Shown: positions 12,201 to 25,923 of the stretch, in pieces
Numbering within the stretch: the stretch's first letter is position 1
Layout of the letters: every line of letters begins with the position of its first letter
Assembly (NCBI GenBank): GCA_005784505.1
Contig: VCAZ01000069.1
Location: 345,896 to 409,895 of the forward strand
Direction of reading: 5' to 3'
DNA from: Bagarius yarrelli
Lineage: Eukaryota > Chordata > Actinopteri > Siluriformes > Sisoridae
DNA length: 64,000 nt
Notes under the pieces: generated by a model
Seen by the model: only the letters and a program-made list of their open reading frames with translations
Told to the model about the DNA's origin: nothing
Database searches by the model: none
Program-made: the position numbers and the translations under genes

Positions 12201-15200
12201 TGTTTTCACACATGAACACATAACCACCATACAACACATAAAAGCGCCATCAGACATTAAAAATAGTTAGCAGTAAAAGATGAGAGGAAAAAAAACAGCA
12301 GGTTCTAGTTAATTTTATGAAAATGTTAGGAAACATGTAAACAAATCATATTAAATGTAAATTAATCTGTAATTTAATATTACTACAATAAGGGTGAGAA
12401 GGTAATTTTTACCTTGTGGCTACCAGTCAAGCAGTCTACCTCCACTACTGAGACTGCAACACCATAAGAGAAGTAGTTAAATGGTCTACCAGTATTTGTG
12501 TCAAACTCGTAGCCAATATCTGGAATCCTGCAGTATTGGAAGGCATGGAAAATATCCTATATCAATAAAGTTTATTAATACTGATGATTTAGACACATTT
12601 GAAAAAACAGAATAGGTTAGAAACTGTAAAAAGTTTGCACATACTTATAAAACCCATTGGCTGATAAGTTCACTCTGTCAAAGTAAGCTGCCTTGACCTA
12701 CAGAAAATGAGGTTATTATTTATTCATTTATCTTCTATACCCGCTTATTTCCTAATTCGCGGTTACAGGGGATCTGCCTGAGTCTATCCCAGCCGTCTCT
12801 GAAAGGGCGAAAAGCAGGAGGGGTACACCCTGGACAGGTCGCCAGTCCATCACAGGGCCGCACACGCACACACTCACTCCTATGGGCAATTTAAAATCGC
12901 CAATCAACCTAACATACATGTTTTTGGATTGTGGGAGGAAACCGGAGAACCCGGAGTAAATGAGGTTATTAGAATATATTAAAATATTTAGCAGAAAAAA
13001 ATGTATGCAATTCTATAAAGAAAAGAAATATTGCACGTGGTGCTATTTGATAAGGATTTATATAGTATTACAGACCCAGTCTTCCCAGCTGCCCGTCGGA
13101 TTTTTGGCTTTGTAAGGCTTCAGTCTCTGCAGCAGCGTCTGGCATGCATTCTGTACAACATTGTAGGATTAGCCATTATTTTGTGCATTCAGCTTCGACA
13201 TGCTAAATATAACAATCCGTTAGTACAGGGCTCACAAAGTTTTTTAATTCCTGGTAAGCCCTTGGTTCAGTTTTTGATAGCCTTAAATAAATTTAAGTAG
13301 CTCAAATAAAAAGACAATTTTTTTGATGTAAAATATAGTAAAGGAGACAAAACATCAATCAGAACAGTATTATAACCCGTACACTTGGACTCGTCCTTTA
13401 TTATAAAGTCTGCTTTACCTATCGCCTGTGTATTACACACTTGCTAACTGTAGACTAACATAGCCCTTACATAGACAGCCATGCCGTTGAGGTCTGAGGA
13501 GGCAGATGCAGCGGTAGGGCTTGTGTTTGGGACTGTGTTAGTGCTGGTCTCACTGATGTGTATCTTTGTGCTGGGGATTCCTAGAGTTCGGCAAGCCACC
13601 TACAAAACAAAAACCCTGTGTACATCAGTAGCATGGTAAAATGTAAATATATATATTTAGGGCTGCACAATATATCAAAGTTATCATAATAATTTAGCAA
13701 ATGTGACATGCAGATTTAATACTTTAATTAATAATGTACGGTCAAAGTTCTAGCTCGATGCGGATAGTAAAATCTCTGGCACAAAGATGTTGGTTGGGAT
13801 ATGCATGCACTTGCTTTGAGCAAGAAAATCATAGTGTGCTAATCTTAATAAGCCCGGGGCACCCACTACTAACAATCTACTGCCAACATAAGGAAGGGCC
13901 TCAAAAATATGTAGAATATGTAAAATATGTAAATCTCAAGTGGCAAAGGCGAAACACTAAAATGTTGGTTATGTCATTTTTTAGCATCCTATCGCACATT
14001 GCAGGTTTTGGTCAATATCGTGCAGCCCTACTTCTTTTTTAATTGTAATATGTGTCTCTTTTGACACAACTGACTCTTATTACCTGGACCATTTTAGTGT
14101 GCAGACCTTGTCCCATTTCTGTTCCACCATGGGTGAGAAGGACTGAGCCATCCGTATAGATATGAACTAGTGCTCCTGCCTGGAATGCATTTAGTAACAC
14201 ACAGAAATATATACATGGATTAACATTAATAATATTGGTATTTAACCACATAGCCAAAAGGTTGTGGACGCTGGACCCCTTACCAGCAGATTCGTAGCTG
14301 TTTGAAAGATGGAGGTACACAATTGTCTACTGTTTATGTTTGTACATGATGTGACATTAAGATTTTCTTTATCTGGATCTTAAATGCTCAAACACTTTTA
14401 CAGCATGACAATGCCACTAAGATTCATAAAGACATGATGTGTTGGTGTGGATTAGAAGAACTGAATAGTTTCTCAACTCAGACCTTCTCAGGTCAGAACT
14501 CACTTATAATTTTGTGGTTGAATGTGATCCTCCCAAAAGCCACACTCCACAATCTAGTGGAAAGTTGCCTTGGGAACAAATGTCTTAAAGATTTAAAGTC
14601 ATATAATATGATAGCCATGTGTCCCATGCTTGTGTTCATATTGCATATAAAGTGTATTACAGTGGTGGGAAGTACTTTTCTGTTGGCCTAAATACTATTA
14701 GAAGCACTGGTGTAAATTTACAACCTAAATACTAATATTTGTTCCATGAAATTGTATTAATTTATTTTCCAACACTTTATTTTGTGGAATTTCTCTCGGC
14801 CGCACTGCTTCTAGTAGGTGTATGTGGATGTTAGATTTTTCGTCCAATCCTCTATGTGCTGCCATGTCAATCTAATCTGCCCAGAGACTTCAGAATCAGT
14901 AGTGTTGGCCGATGTAATTTAAGATTAGATTAGAAATTTGCCTCACAAATCCGTTTCAAGGCAGACTTTTCCAGAAAAGCTAGACATCGTGAGGAGAGGT
15001 TGGCCAACCCTGTACCTAGTTAGCTAGTCTCAGCCAGGAAAAGGATTTATTTGCCACTTTCAGACCAGTGCCTACAAACGGTACCGCTGGCTTACACCCT
15101 CTGAAGAGTCCCCACTGAAGGCCCAGGTACCAAATGCACTTCCCGTCATTGCTGTATTATATGTTGTTTTTAAAAGCGCTTACAAACACAATACATAGAA

Positions 15201-18200
15201 TAAATAATACATCGATTTTTAAATCCTGATGGAATCAATTTTAAATGCAACTAAAAGTAATAGTCATTGTACACAGTAAAGATAAAAATGACAACCTGGT
15301 TGAGGAAGACTGCAGTGAAGCTGATGCCAAACTTTGTTGGAATAATAGACAGCCCACGTTTTGTCCAACGATTCTGTCTGTATCACAACAACAGCAACAT
15401 TGCTTATAATCTTCAATTCCTTACCTAAAAATTTTTTTAGCAGATAAAACATAAGACAGCCAGTGTTTTATCTGTCATTCAACAAATGCCATGTAGCAAC
15501 TTACTTGTTGTACTGCTCCACATTGGTTTTCCATTGGTGGAAGTCTGAAATGGCTGTGCACTCCTCCCAGCAGCGATGTATGGTAAACTGCTCCATACAC
15601 TGGTTAAAGGGTGTGTAGTCCCCCTCATTATACAGATTTATTTTTCTCACCTACAAGTTCCAGAAGATGCAATGAAAGGTTGGAAACAAAAATATGTTGG
15701 AGGATTTTTTGGCTAGCTACATTACATACATTGCAAAATTATTTTGGTAGGATAGGTAAATGTTTTTTTAATATAAAGAGATTTTGGGTTATTTAAATGT
15801 TTGCTTTTTCAGTCTCAACCTGTTCAGCAGGAAGGCCACAAGCTAGAGCCACATCACTAATCCAACTTTCTGCTACCATCATTCCCTGAGGCCCACCAAA
15901 TCCCCGAAATGCTGTGTTGGAGGGTAGATTGGTTTTACACAAGTAGCCAGTCCCACGAATGTAAGGGATGTTATAGCAGTTGTCCATATGAAGGAGTGCT
16001 CGTTCCATGACCTAAAGAAAAGCAAAATTAGGCTGATTTACATACTGTAAAATTTAGATTAATTTATAAATTGTGGCTATATTATTATGCATAAATGTTT
16101 CTCACAGACAAGGAAAGATCCAGGGTGTTTCCTACATTGCTGTAGAGGGTCAAAACAAGAGCCATCACTTTTCCATTGTTCTTAAATCCAACCTTAACAA
16201 ATCAAAACAGAGGCAAAAAAATATGAAGTCATGCAGTCGTAAAAGATAAACTGTAACTTTCGACACACTCTCCTCAATGGTGATCAAGTTCAGCAAGTTA
16301 TCCTGCTAAATGTATACCTTGTATCGCCCCAAAAACGGATGCCGACCTCCAGTTATCAGCATGTCCTCATCACGGTCCAACATGCAACGGACCGGTCTCT
16401 TCACTCTATAGGAGGTACATTGTATTAGCTCAGGTAGGTATTTCTGAAGATTTATGGTCAAAAGGAAACCTTGTTTACTTCTGAGCAGCAACTGCTACAG
16501 CTGTAGAGAGAATGATGCTGCGGCTCTCTTTTCCTCCGAATCCTCCTCCCATTCGTTTAACCCGGCACACGATGCGATTAGCTGGTACTCCTAAAGCCCT
16601 GGCAACAAGTCCCTAAAAGCAAATAGCAAAAAAAAAAACCCTGCTAAACCAATCTAAGTTACCCAAAAGGATCTGCAAGGATTGGTTGTGTTGATGAATA
16701 TCAAACATCTTTATTCTTTATCCTGTCCATTGTCTTTATCCTTACTATGATCCCAAATTTTTAGATTTGGAGGCACGCTGGGGGAACAGTAAACAATTTA
16801 GTCACAGAAGTTCTAAGGGTCCAGGATGGATTTAAGGGGCAAAAAAAAATAAATGCTGAAATTGTGTAGGTGTTTGAACTGTTTTATGGGAAAACATTGC
16901 AAAGTCAAGATGTTGTGCTGAGATCAAAAATTTAACAGTTTAGTCAATTTTCTCTACGTCACGAGAAACCGTGTAAAAAACATGTGTCCTAGCATCAAGA
17001 TATCAAATTCTGGTTACTTGTGTTGAGGTGGCTGATTGCGTGGACACAAATAGCTCCATTTCACCATCCTCTCCGCGGGGGATAGCCAATGTGCAGTGTG
17101 TCTCCAAGTAAAAATGTTCCTGACCCCCTATATGTATTTCACCTGGAAATATTGATAAGAACAGTTACAAAAAAACATCGACCTAAATCATATACAGTAT
17201 GTGCTTCAGTCTGAACCAGACATCATGTAATGTAAAAAAGCTACTAAAGTTTTAAAAAAACAAATCTCTTTATTTTACAGTGAAACTATGTTAATACTAC
17301 AGAGTTTATGATCGTCGTATAAAGCTATAATACCTTGTAGTATGTTATCAGACTCTTGGAAGCCCAGCGCAGGATCTCCTCTCTCTATAGTTCTTACTGG
17401 CTGGTAGAATGATTGTCTGGCAATGGCATCCTGTACAAGAGATACATATTTATGTCAAATTGCTAAGAAATTGTAGTGGATTTCTTTCTTTTACATCCAC
17501 TATCACCTACGAATACGAAACCTACATAGATATTTGGCCATGAAGGACCTGGGAATATCTACCAGTATAATTTAGTCCTATTGACTAAATTATACTGCAA
17601 ATTATGGCTTGTGATCAGTGTGTGATATGACCCATCGTACTACAGTGTTGGCTTAGTCATCTCTCTGAGTATTACAGTGAGGAGTTGTTGTAATGGATTT
17701 AGCGATAGGTCACATCACAGCCTGATCAGAAGCCAAGGGTCATGAAGGACAACACATTTTTTGTAAAGTCTACAAATTGCCCTTTCCTGGACTAAATTCG
17801 GAATAGATGCCTTTGTTGTAAGATTCGTAGTTAATGATTTATAAATCAGTAATATACTACTAATTAAAAGAATGATAAAAAGTGACTAACTGATGTTGCC
17901 TGGGGTGTAAGCAATTTTCTACAAGGTCTTATGAACAAGCTGGCCAAGGTCAACATACTGATATATGAAATCTTATGCGAAGACTTAATGGCCAATGCAC
18001 TCTTCACCTCTAATATGTAAACATATTCATACGAAAAAAACTTGGTGAAGCTTCATTACTAGTTTTAAATTCTCTGTGTAGCTAAACCTGAAAAATCATA
18101 TTATACAGTAACCTGACTACAGATCTTATGTCAACAATACTAAACATACCTCTGACACTGACTGAAACAACACCGTAAGGCAAATCCAGCTCCCACCTGA

Positions 18201-20033
18201 TACGGTTTAATAATTAGCTGAAACCTCTTATTTTAACATTTTACGAAATGTTATTAAAAAAGCTCTGCCCAGCGAATGATAAAGAAAGTATCAAGCATTC
18301 CAAAATGCGCGGATAAACTATGATCTACTCACACTCCTTTTTCAGGAGGACCAGATTTCCATAATTGAGCAATGTTTACCGCAATAGCAAGTTGAAACAT
18401 GCTTTATAGTCTAAACCTCCCAGTATTACCGGGACTGAATAAACGAGAACAGTTACAAAAACATTTAAAATGAATTTTAATAATGTACACAAGAGCCTGT
18501 TTTGTCAACTCACTCTCTTTCTCTTTCTCTCTCTCTCCCTCTACAGTTTCTTTAGTACCTGGCTGTTTGAGTATGCTTGGTGGGACAAAATAAAGACTAT
18601 TTCTTTCTCACCTGTTTCAAGTAATAAATATTTTTTTACATCTTCTGGTTTGAGGTGGTTTGGACATGTACAGAGGAGGGATAGTGAATATATTGGTAGG
18701 AGGATGTTAGAAATGAAGTTACCAGGCAGAAAGACCAAAGAGGAGGGATATGGGATGCGATAAACGAGGACATTAAGTTAGTGGGTGTGAGCGAAGAGGA
18801 TGTGGAGAATAGGGTTAGGTGGAGACAGATGATTCGCTGTGGTGACCCCTAAAAGGGAACAGCCAAAAGGAGAGATTTTTGACCTATTGGTGCATTAAGG
18901 GTACGTGATTTACAAGATGGACCTGGTGACTGCCGATCATCTTTTATTTAAGGGAAACCAAAACTAGTTGGTCCTATGTGACCCTGATGTTTGTAAGAGT
19001 AAATTAAAGAGAATACTTGCAATCTTCTTTGCTGTGTGTTTTTCACCACAGGGCGCTTCAGATCATACGTTTATATCTTCTAAATCTTTTTGTTCAGGCA
19101 TGAATTATACTGCAGTCTTTGCCGGCTTTCCAATACTAAACTGGCCACATATGCAAGCACTGAAGTATTTAGGAACAGCTTTTCATGACCTTGATCCATA
19201 ATCGTGACACAAATATGAAACACCTTCTTACCTGAATAGTGACGATCACCGGTTGACATTCCTCATATGTAATTCTCACAGCTTTGGCTGCCCTCTGTGC
19301 ATGGACTTGTGTATCCGCTACAATGGCTCCGATTATGTGACCCACACATGTGACCTGCAAAAGTGAGAAATGCTCATCAGCGGAGAGTAAAAAGTCTTGC
19401 TTAAATTCTCAGCAAAACCTGTAGGTTACCTTTTCATTCGCAAAGACGGTGTCATCATGAAAAACCGGTCCTGTGTTATTTTGGCCAGGGACGTCGCTAG
19501 CAGAGACAAATGTAACCACTCCTGGAAGTGCCATAGCTTCATCAGTATCAATAGATCTGTAAAAAGACAAGCCAAATAGACAAATGACTAAAAGTAAATG
19601 ATGGAGAAACCATTGAATGTTTTTATTGTTGAATTTGAAGTTCTGTTGTTTTAGCAAATTCAAAGACTTTACCAATCAAATAACTGAGGATAGCGCTGTT
19701 ATCTGAGTTTTCTGATAAATGAGTCTACCAGCTTATGTAGTAGTTGGCCAAAGGACACAATTCTTACAATCCGGTGCCAAACATATATTTGGACTTTAGT
19801 AGCCAGGATTAGAAACTCCTACCTAAATGTTTTTTCCCCCCCAAATATCTATCATAACATTGTTAGATTTATTTAATTTCTTTAGCAAAATTTTAAAAAG
19901 AACTTTGTTCCTTATCGACAAGTTTATACTGGCAAACAAACTCTACATTACCAAGAAAAGATGGGTCAAAGGGATATTTACCAGGTCATCTACAACCTTT
20001 TAAAACCACATCTTAGCTAATGTAATATTTTTC

Positions 20034-20073
<40 letters not shown>

Positions 20074-22989
20074 TTTCTTTTTTTAAATTTATTTATAGTG
20101 TGTCCGTCCTACTTCCTGTTATCAACCTCACATACGCACATAAACCTTATATTTGCCTTTTTTAGGTGTAAAGAATATTTAAAAGATATTCTGGGGGCTT
20201 TTTTGCCATAATTGATTGGACAGAAAGAGAGGGGGTGGGACTAAAAAGTACCCAAGCTGTATTCTAACCCTGGTTGCTGGAGCATTTTTTAACTTTAACT
20301 TAAAAACTTAATGGAAAAACTACTAAACCTTTATATTTTCACATCTTATCCACGTTTATGTGGTGTCACTTCTTACTTATCTTACTTTCTCTCCATCCTC
20401 CAGCTATTCTATCTGCAATAGATGTGTGTTTTGTAAGAAAATCCTTAAAAAAATTACTGAACTTGTTTGTTTTCTGTTTGTAAAATACAGAACCTGTAAA
20501 TATTTAAAATATTAGAATGACAGATGTGCTTTAGATCCTAGGCATCTGTTTCTGTAACTCACCCACCAACTGTTCTCAAATCCCTGCCTATTATAACATA
20601 AAACACAGTCACCGTATAATTCGTTGCTACTCACTTAATTATAGCATGAGCTTTAGTGCTGGTCACAAGCGCTAAATAAAGCTCGTTCTCAAAGTGAGGA
20701 ATATCGTCACAGTACACAGCCTCTCCTGTGGCTTGTTTCAGAGCAGACAGATGCATAACCGGACGCCCCACCACATCCTCAGGGCTCTGACCAGGAGGGA
20801 CTACCTATATTCATAATAATCATTTAAAAAATAGATTTACTTTATCAAACTTATAACTGTATTTACATCTTCATGCGACGTTGTTTTCTGGAAACTAAAA
20901 AGAAGTATGTGTACCTGGTATAGCTGAACACTGGTGGGGGTGTCCAGTTGATGGATTTCGATAGCACTGGCGTAATCTGGTCTGACCGCCTCAACAGAGA
21001 GGTGCTAAGGAAACACATGGAAAGTATCAGCGCTATAAAGGTTAATCAATTATATTATATCGATTAATCAATCACCATCATAAAGCTGATTATTTTCCAA
21101 TGATGCCCCAAAGCCTTGTCATCCATTTACACTATATAAGTAATGGGACACCTGATCGTCATCTTTTACATATATTTTTTTAACATCCTGCTTTAGATTT
21201 AGTCTTACTCCTATAATAACCTCCACATATCTGAAAAGGCTTTTCAGTAGATTATAAATTGTGACTGTGGAGAATATCAGCAATAATTCCCGGATAGCAT
21301 AAATCACATAATGATATAATAATGCGTATATACAGGTAATTTAAAGTGATAAACGGGTGCGTTGATATTTAAGCAGGTTTCTTCTGATTAACAACATTCT
21401 AAGGTACATTGCTGAACATACCTCCTGAGCTAGTTTGTTCTGAACGGTGAGATAGAATTTGAAGAACAGGCTAATGGCCAGTGTGCGTCTATACGTCACC
21501 ATCCCGCCAGGTGCAGAGGGAGACAGGGTCATCTCTTCAGCCAGGTAAGAGCAGGCATCCTGCATTAACTCCTCGTTCCACCGCCTATAATCATAGAACG
21601 AGGATTTTATATTTATGTAATTTATAACACATATACATGTGATTTTACATTTGATTAGTCAAATTCCATCTCCAGAATAACATAAAACTCTATTTATTTT
21701 ATTTACATCTTTGCTCTACTGTATTAATCTATGCTTATAATGTGTGTATTGTATTTATTGTACATGCATTTCATTACAGGATTACCACAATTATTCCAAA
21801 ATAATAAATTCTATCCAAACTGAGCTAATCAAGTCACCTGGTGAAATTGGTTTCAAATCGTGATAGATATCGCAGAAAAAAAATATCGCAATGTCAGTTG
21901 CCCTAATATGTATATATATAGATATATATATATATATATGTGTGTGTGTGTTTATGTAATTTTATATACATTTTAAATGACCAATAGATGAACGTAAAAC
22001 GACTTAATTAAATGCTTATGTGGTCTTTTTAAATACATAACAATGGTATTACATAATTTCTAGTGAAACCACTATATTAGAAAGAAAAAGAGACCCAGCT
22101 GAATTTTTTTTTTTTTTTTTGCAGCCCTTGTCTAGCACATTTTTCTTCTCCACTCAAACACACCATCTTTATTTGTTAAAAGATCTAATCGGACAAATCA
22201 GGTGTGCTCGATCAGAGAAAATCCGAAAAACACTAAAATATGTGGGACAGGACCATGTTTGGGTAGCTGTGGCTTTAAAATGACACAACCCTTAAAATTA
22301 CCGGCCAATAATCTGTTTGCACGTTGTGGTGGCGAGGACAGTAGTCGGGGCCATACCACCGTAACTCAGTCGGATGTCCTGTACTATGTCCGATCCTTCT
22401 TTAAAGAGCACATTCATTCCACATGTGACAATAGCAATATCATCCTCTTTGCGGAGTGACTGTTTGAAGGCTGAGCAATACTGGCCCTTGAAAACAAAGA
22501 AATTTATTAAAGAAATGTTATATTCAGTATCGATTTACTTTGAGGCAGACTTTTGCATGTTATGCTGAAACAGACCTTTTTTGTGTATGGAATCTCGATG
22601 GATAAAAGAATTTCCTCTGGTTTTAAAACCGTTTTTCTGTAGCCGGTGAAAAACTTGTCATCCATTTGAAGCACACGTTTGCCCTCTGCAAAAAAAGGAA
22701 TTAAAAACAAACCAACAAAAAATTTTAAACCTTACCAAGCACACATTAATACATACATTTATATCCATTTTTGCTCTAGGATTTTTTTTCTCAGCATATA
22801 CTATGGTCAGGACATCCACACATCCAGTCGACCTTTGATTCATAGAGTACAAACACAAAAGAAAAAAAGGCTGTATTTTACCTTTGGACATTAAAGTTAG
22901 CTTGGAACCCACCGCCATAAACACAGGGTTAAGGTCTGAGATAGGACTCGCTGTCATAATATTTCCACCGACAGCCTGACGTGTATCAC

Positions 22990-23033
<44 letters not shown>

Positions 23034-23198
23034 CAAATATTTGTGTATTTGGCAAGCCTAAGAAATTCGATTTTTGATATATGTAGATTCAAACTCTTAA
23101 ATAAATGTAAAATATTTTAACCTTAATTATTTTTTACTGTATGTATGTGTTAATTTTTTGCACAATAACACAACGGCTGATGGTAATAATGAGCTAAT

Positions 23199-23240
<42 letters not shown>

Positions 23241-25706
23241 TATATATATATTATATATATTAAAAAAAAAACATACTGCAACATTCCGAATTTGTTGCCC
23301 TGCAAACCAGTGCAGCTGTTCCAGTACCGAGCGAAAAACCTCCGTTTTGTAGCTGGGTAGCTTGTTTACCATTTCGGACAGCACTTCTTTTAACACAGTC
23401 AATGTCACTGATGCACCAAACTCGATACCTAATGCACACACACACACACACATGTACAGTTTTTATTAAGAACTATTTGGAGACAGTGCGTACATTTAAC
23501 CTGATATAATTAGTAATTATTAGCAATGTTTCTAGTGCGGGTTCAAATAATATGTTTTTAGAACGTAAGGAAATTATGGAAGGTACCAAGATGGCTGTTA
23601 TGTTTAAAAAAAAGACAGTGGAAGTTGCTCAGACAAACCGAGTCAAGTGAACATTTGGAAACAATCAGGTAACACAGCAATCATGGGTTAAAGATGACGA
23701 AAGCATGTATACAAGTCCAATTTACACTGTGTTATTTCGAAATAAAACACAAGATGCTTTAAATGGTGAGCACTGTTGCCTTACAGCAAGAAGGCCCAGG
23801 TTTGATTCCCAGGCAGGGGACTTTCTGTGTGAGTTTGCATGTTTGAACCAATGGAAATATTTTCCCACGGCATATTCCACAGGGTGACCATCCAATGAGC
23901 TTGTTTTTGAAACTTACGAGACTTATAATACGAGTCATATCTTTTTTCCACAGGAATATCGGATATAAATACTAACTAAAGCTTCTGATATGTATCTGCT
24001 CGATTATACTCATCATGCAGCTGCTGCCAGAAGATTGGTTGATTGGATGGTTAGTGAATTCTAAGATGGCTTTTTGCCCATCACAGTTGTAAGGAGTGGA
24101 ACCTTTGAGTTAATGTAGCAATCATCTCAGTTTAAACCAGTCGAGATATTTTCCTTTGTCACTTTACGGCATATTCCAAAGTGTTTCCATCCACAGAGCT
24201 CTTTTTTTTGGAAATCAACAAAGAATATTTTTTCCCACAGGAATGTTGGATATAAATACTAAGTATCTAAGTCAGTACTCACCAGTCTCAGTGTACTGGA
24301 TGCTGTTGAGTTCCTGGATGTAGGTTGGTGTCAAGATCACAGGGTACAGGAAGTTCTTGAATTTCATCTCGATACCTTAAAAAAGAGAATAGTGAGAACA
24401 AAGAAAAATCTGAACCAGGAAATATGCTTTCTACCAGATCTGGTAACTGTTTTATTTTACAACGTTTTAAAGTACCACATTTTTAGTTTAATATTTATGA
24501 GAACACAAAGCCTCACCAACTTCGGTGTTCCCAACTACCAGCTTGGCTGTGGGATACAATGCTTTTAGCTCTAGGAGTTCATTCAGGTTGCTGGGTTGAA
24601 TCCATAAAACTCTCTCTCCTAGAAATCTCAGCTGACGTGGTGGATTTTTGGAAAGACTCTGTAGAACGTCATATTCAGGCAATTAATGTACGCTTAGCTT
24701 TGTTATAAAAAAGTCAACGGATTTTGTGTGGACAAATAAAATGAGACTAAATTTCTAGTTGAATTTTTTTAGTATAGTACGTAACTACTTTTTGTTGTTA
24801 ATTTTAATGTTACGCCTCATTTTTTATGCATGTTGAACCTACCATCAGTTCAGGAGGAAAAATAATTTCCTGTGTCGGATCCAGTGGCATAAATTCTGAT
24901 GGGTCAAATAGTTGCTGAACAGAAGGGTTCCAATCCCCCTGTAAAACATATTGACAAACATTGGCTAAAAAAAACTTAACTATTCTTAAGTAAACTAGTT
25001 TGAAAATATTGAGACCAAGAATAAGTCAAATATTAGCTAATATGAAGTGATTTCTTACTTTCTGTATAAATTCCTGTATATACGCATGAGTTATTCACAG
25101 CTAAGAACAACTGATAAGCAAGAATTCTTTAATTATTAATATAGAACCGTTAAGAATTAGAACTGATGACAGAACTAATGAGCAGTTTACGCAGGCTGTG
25201 CTCACATTGATCTGCTCCATTGAGTCTCCACTGGTCATGCAGCAGCTTTTGGATTGTCCTTTTGCCCCACAGCATCCTCCGTCCTTGTCATACAAAGAAG
25301 TTTATTCAATTCAGGATCCACAATTCTACGTCCATAGAGGGGTTTATTCAATTCAGTAGGCGTCTGAAGTTACTTAATGAAGGAAATTGTATACATTATA
25401 GGGCAAGTGAACATTAATGCCACACCTACACATGGATGCCTTTGGAATAAATCTACATTGGTCTCACCATAAAGTGTAACTTGAGTTGCTTAGTTTGTCA
25501 AGCTTGGATGTCATCCATTCCTCCTATTTTAACTAACATTTTTTGGGGGGGGGTTTTGTTGGGGAAAACCCCTTGAGTTACATTATAATACCCAGTGTTC
25601 ATTTATTATGACTTTATATATTTATACCTCTATCGCCTCCTCTACCTTGTGAAGGTCCTATAGCCCTCCAAAATCGGTCTATACCCGGTGCAACGACACA
25701 GATTAC
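9154..25706 (-). CDS. xdh: Xanthine dehydrogenase/oxidase, 31 placed exons
   Basis: Oxidises hypoxanthine and xanthine to urate in purine breakdown. Exons, 3' to 5': 9154-9204, 11128-11295, 11831-12019, 12105-12170, 12413-12527, 12645-12697, 13076-13150, 13471-13599, 14084-14179, 15296-15377, 15505-15650, 15820-16011, 16106-16192, 16318-16405, 16479-16612, 17018-17142, 17334-17430, 19232-19354, 19430-19556, 20635-20804, 20915-21004, 21422-21584, 22302-22486, 22576-22685, 22882-22975, 23277-23428, 24283-24375, 24517-24658, 24843-24938, 25206-25283, 25646-25706. Together they make about 1190 codons; phases agree at every junction except the most upstream. Seen: second Fe-S cluster CRCTGYRPI; FAD segments KLVVGNTEVG and GGNIMTASPISDLNP; molybdopterin domain with VSTQ (Gln767, bovine numbering), GGGFGGKE (Glu802), MERALLHMDN (Arg880), AFRGFGGPQG (Phe914), GISFT (Phe1009, Thr1010), SPTAAS and AVGEPP (Glu1261). 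Arg880 and GFGGP favour XDH over aldehyde oxidase. The N-terminal exons are broken, so this copy may not give a full enzyme. Confidence 0.9.
9345..9920 (+). mobile_element. Non-autonomous DNA-transposon-like repeat, copy B
   Basis: Shares its 5' block with copy C (a gtggca block, gattc(c/t)gatattttcagatcg, ttttacctgtc) and its 3' block (gtaaatgcagatattggata, cgggtcagtttt, gcatcaagatctg). It lies just upstream of the xdh terminal exon, inside the last intron. Confidence 0.65.
10110..10790 (+). mobile_element. Non-autonomous DNA-transposon-like repeat, copy C
   Basis: The most complete copy. It begins ctgcatttacactgcatg and ends gcatcaagacctgcagtgtg, so the ends are inverted versions of a tgca...gtgtaaatgcag motif. 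It has no coding capacity. Confidence 0.65.
11390..11605 (-). mobile_element. V-SINE/Mermaid-like repeat
   Basis: Contains cctaacatacatgttttt, ggactgtggg and aaccggagaaccc, the conserved central domain of fish Mermaid/DANA-type SINEs in reverse orientation. It lies in an xdh intron. Confidence 0.75.
12722..12962 (-). mobile_element. V-SINE/Mermaid-like repeat
   Basis: Reverse copy with ataccc-gcttatttcctaattc, gccagtccatcacagggcc, caacctaacatacatg and aaccggagaacccgg. It lies in the xdh intron between 12697 and 13076. Confidence 0.85.
14235..14660 (+). mobile_element. Tc1-like element relic
   Basis: Starts with a ccaaaaggttgtggacgc block and reads HDNATKIHKDMMCWCGLEEL, a decayed form of the DNAPVHKA...KTW segment of Tc1-family transposases. 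It ends near the characteristic atgatagccatgtgtcc. Several indels; dead, in an xdh intron. Confidence 0.6.
18640..18880 (+). mobile_element. RTE-type LINE 3' end
   Basis: Translation gives LRWFGHVQRRDSEYIGRR, LEMKLPGRKTKEEGYG, then frameshifted LVGVSEEDVENRVRWRQM and a stop. Closely related to 4616-4945; lies in the long xdh intron 17430-19232. Confidence 0.75.
20030..20075. repeat. (TTTC)n microsatellite
   Basis: About ten tandem ttct units in an xdh intron. Confidence 0.9.
22988..23035. repeat. (CA)n microsatellite
   Basis: A ca-repeat with one aa interruption, starting 13 bp from the 5' edge of the xdh exon 22882-22975, so it sits next to that exon's acceptor tract. Confidence 0.95.
23195..23262. 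repeat. (TA)n microsatellite
   Basis: An at-repeat downstream (minus sense) of the xdh exon at 23277-23428. Confidence 0.95.
23765..23890 (+). mobile_element. V-SINE/Mermaid-like repeat, 5' part
   Basis: tggtgagcactgttgcctta, cagcaagaaggccc, ggtttgattccc (box B) and gtgtgagtttgcatgt mark the head of this SINE family. Confidence 0.75.
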
Positions 25707-25805
25707 CTGTATAAATGAACACCAATAAAAGTATTACTGTATTAAAAAAAATGATTCAATTATTTTTTTAGTGACTAAATTGCAATTAGCTATCTCGACA
25801 TCAAC

Positions 25806-25923
25806 CTTGGAACGCCTCCCAATTTCCTCATGGTAGGATGACAGTTGTTTCTCAAAAGGGCTACCTGACATGACAATTCCGGCGTACAGAACGCACTGTT
25901 ACCGTGAGCCTTAGCGATCCGTC
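25806..25923 (-). pseudogene. xdh: xdh Fe-S domain exon, frame-broken
   Basis: Read across several frames, the minus strand spells the XDH segment RIAKAHG, QCG, FCTP, GIVMS, ALLRNN, HPTM, EEIG, EAFQ. It should carry two cysteines of one 2Fe-2S cluster. At least five small losses relative to the family interrupt it, for example one base after CACGG, two between the TGC and TTC codons, one in the Thr-Pro-Gly codons and one at ATGAGG. Splice-like borders (aaaag before it, gttgat after it) remain. Either a genuinely decayed exon or unpolished sequence. Confidence 0.7.

Noticed and set aside
9154..25706. Aldehyde oxidase instead of xanthine dehydrogenase
   Set aside because: The XDH-specific Arg in MERALL, AFRGFGGPQG, and the PWDVKV tail favour XDH; aldehyde oxidases differ at these places.
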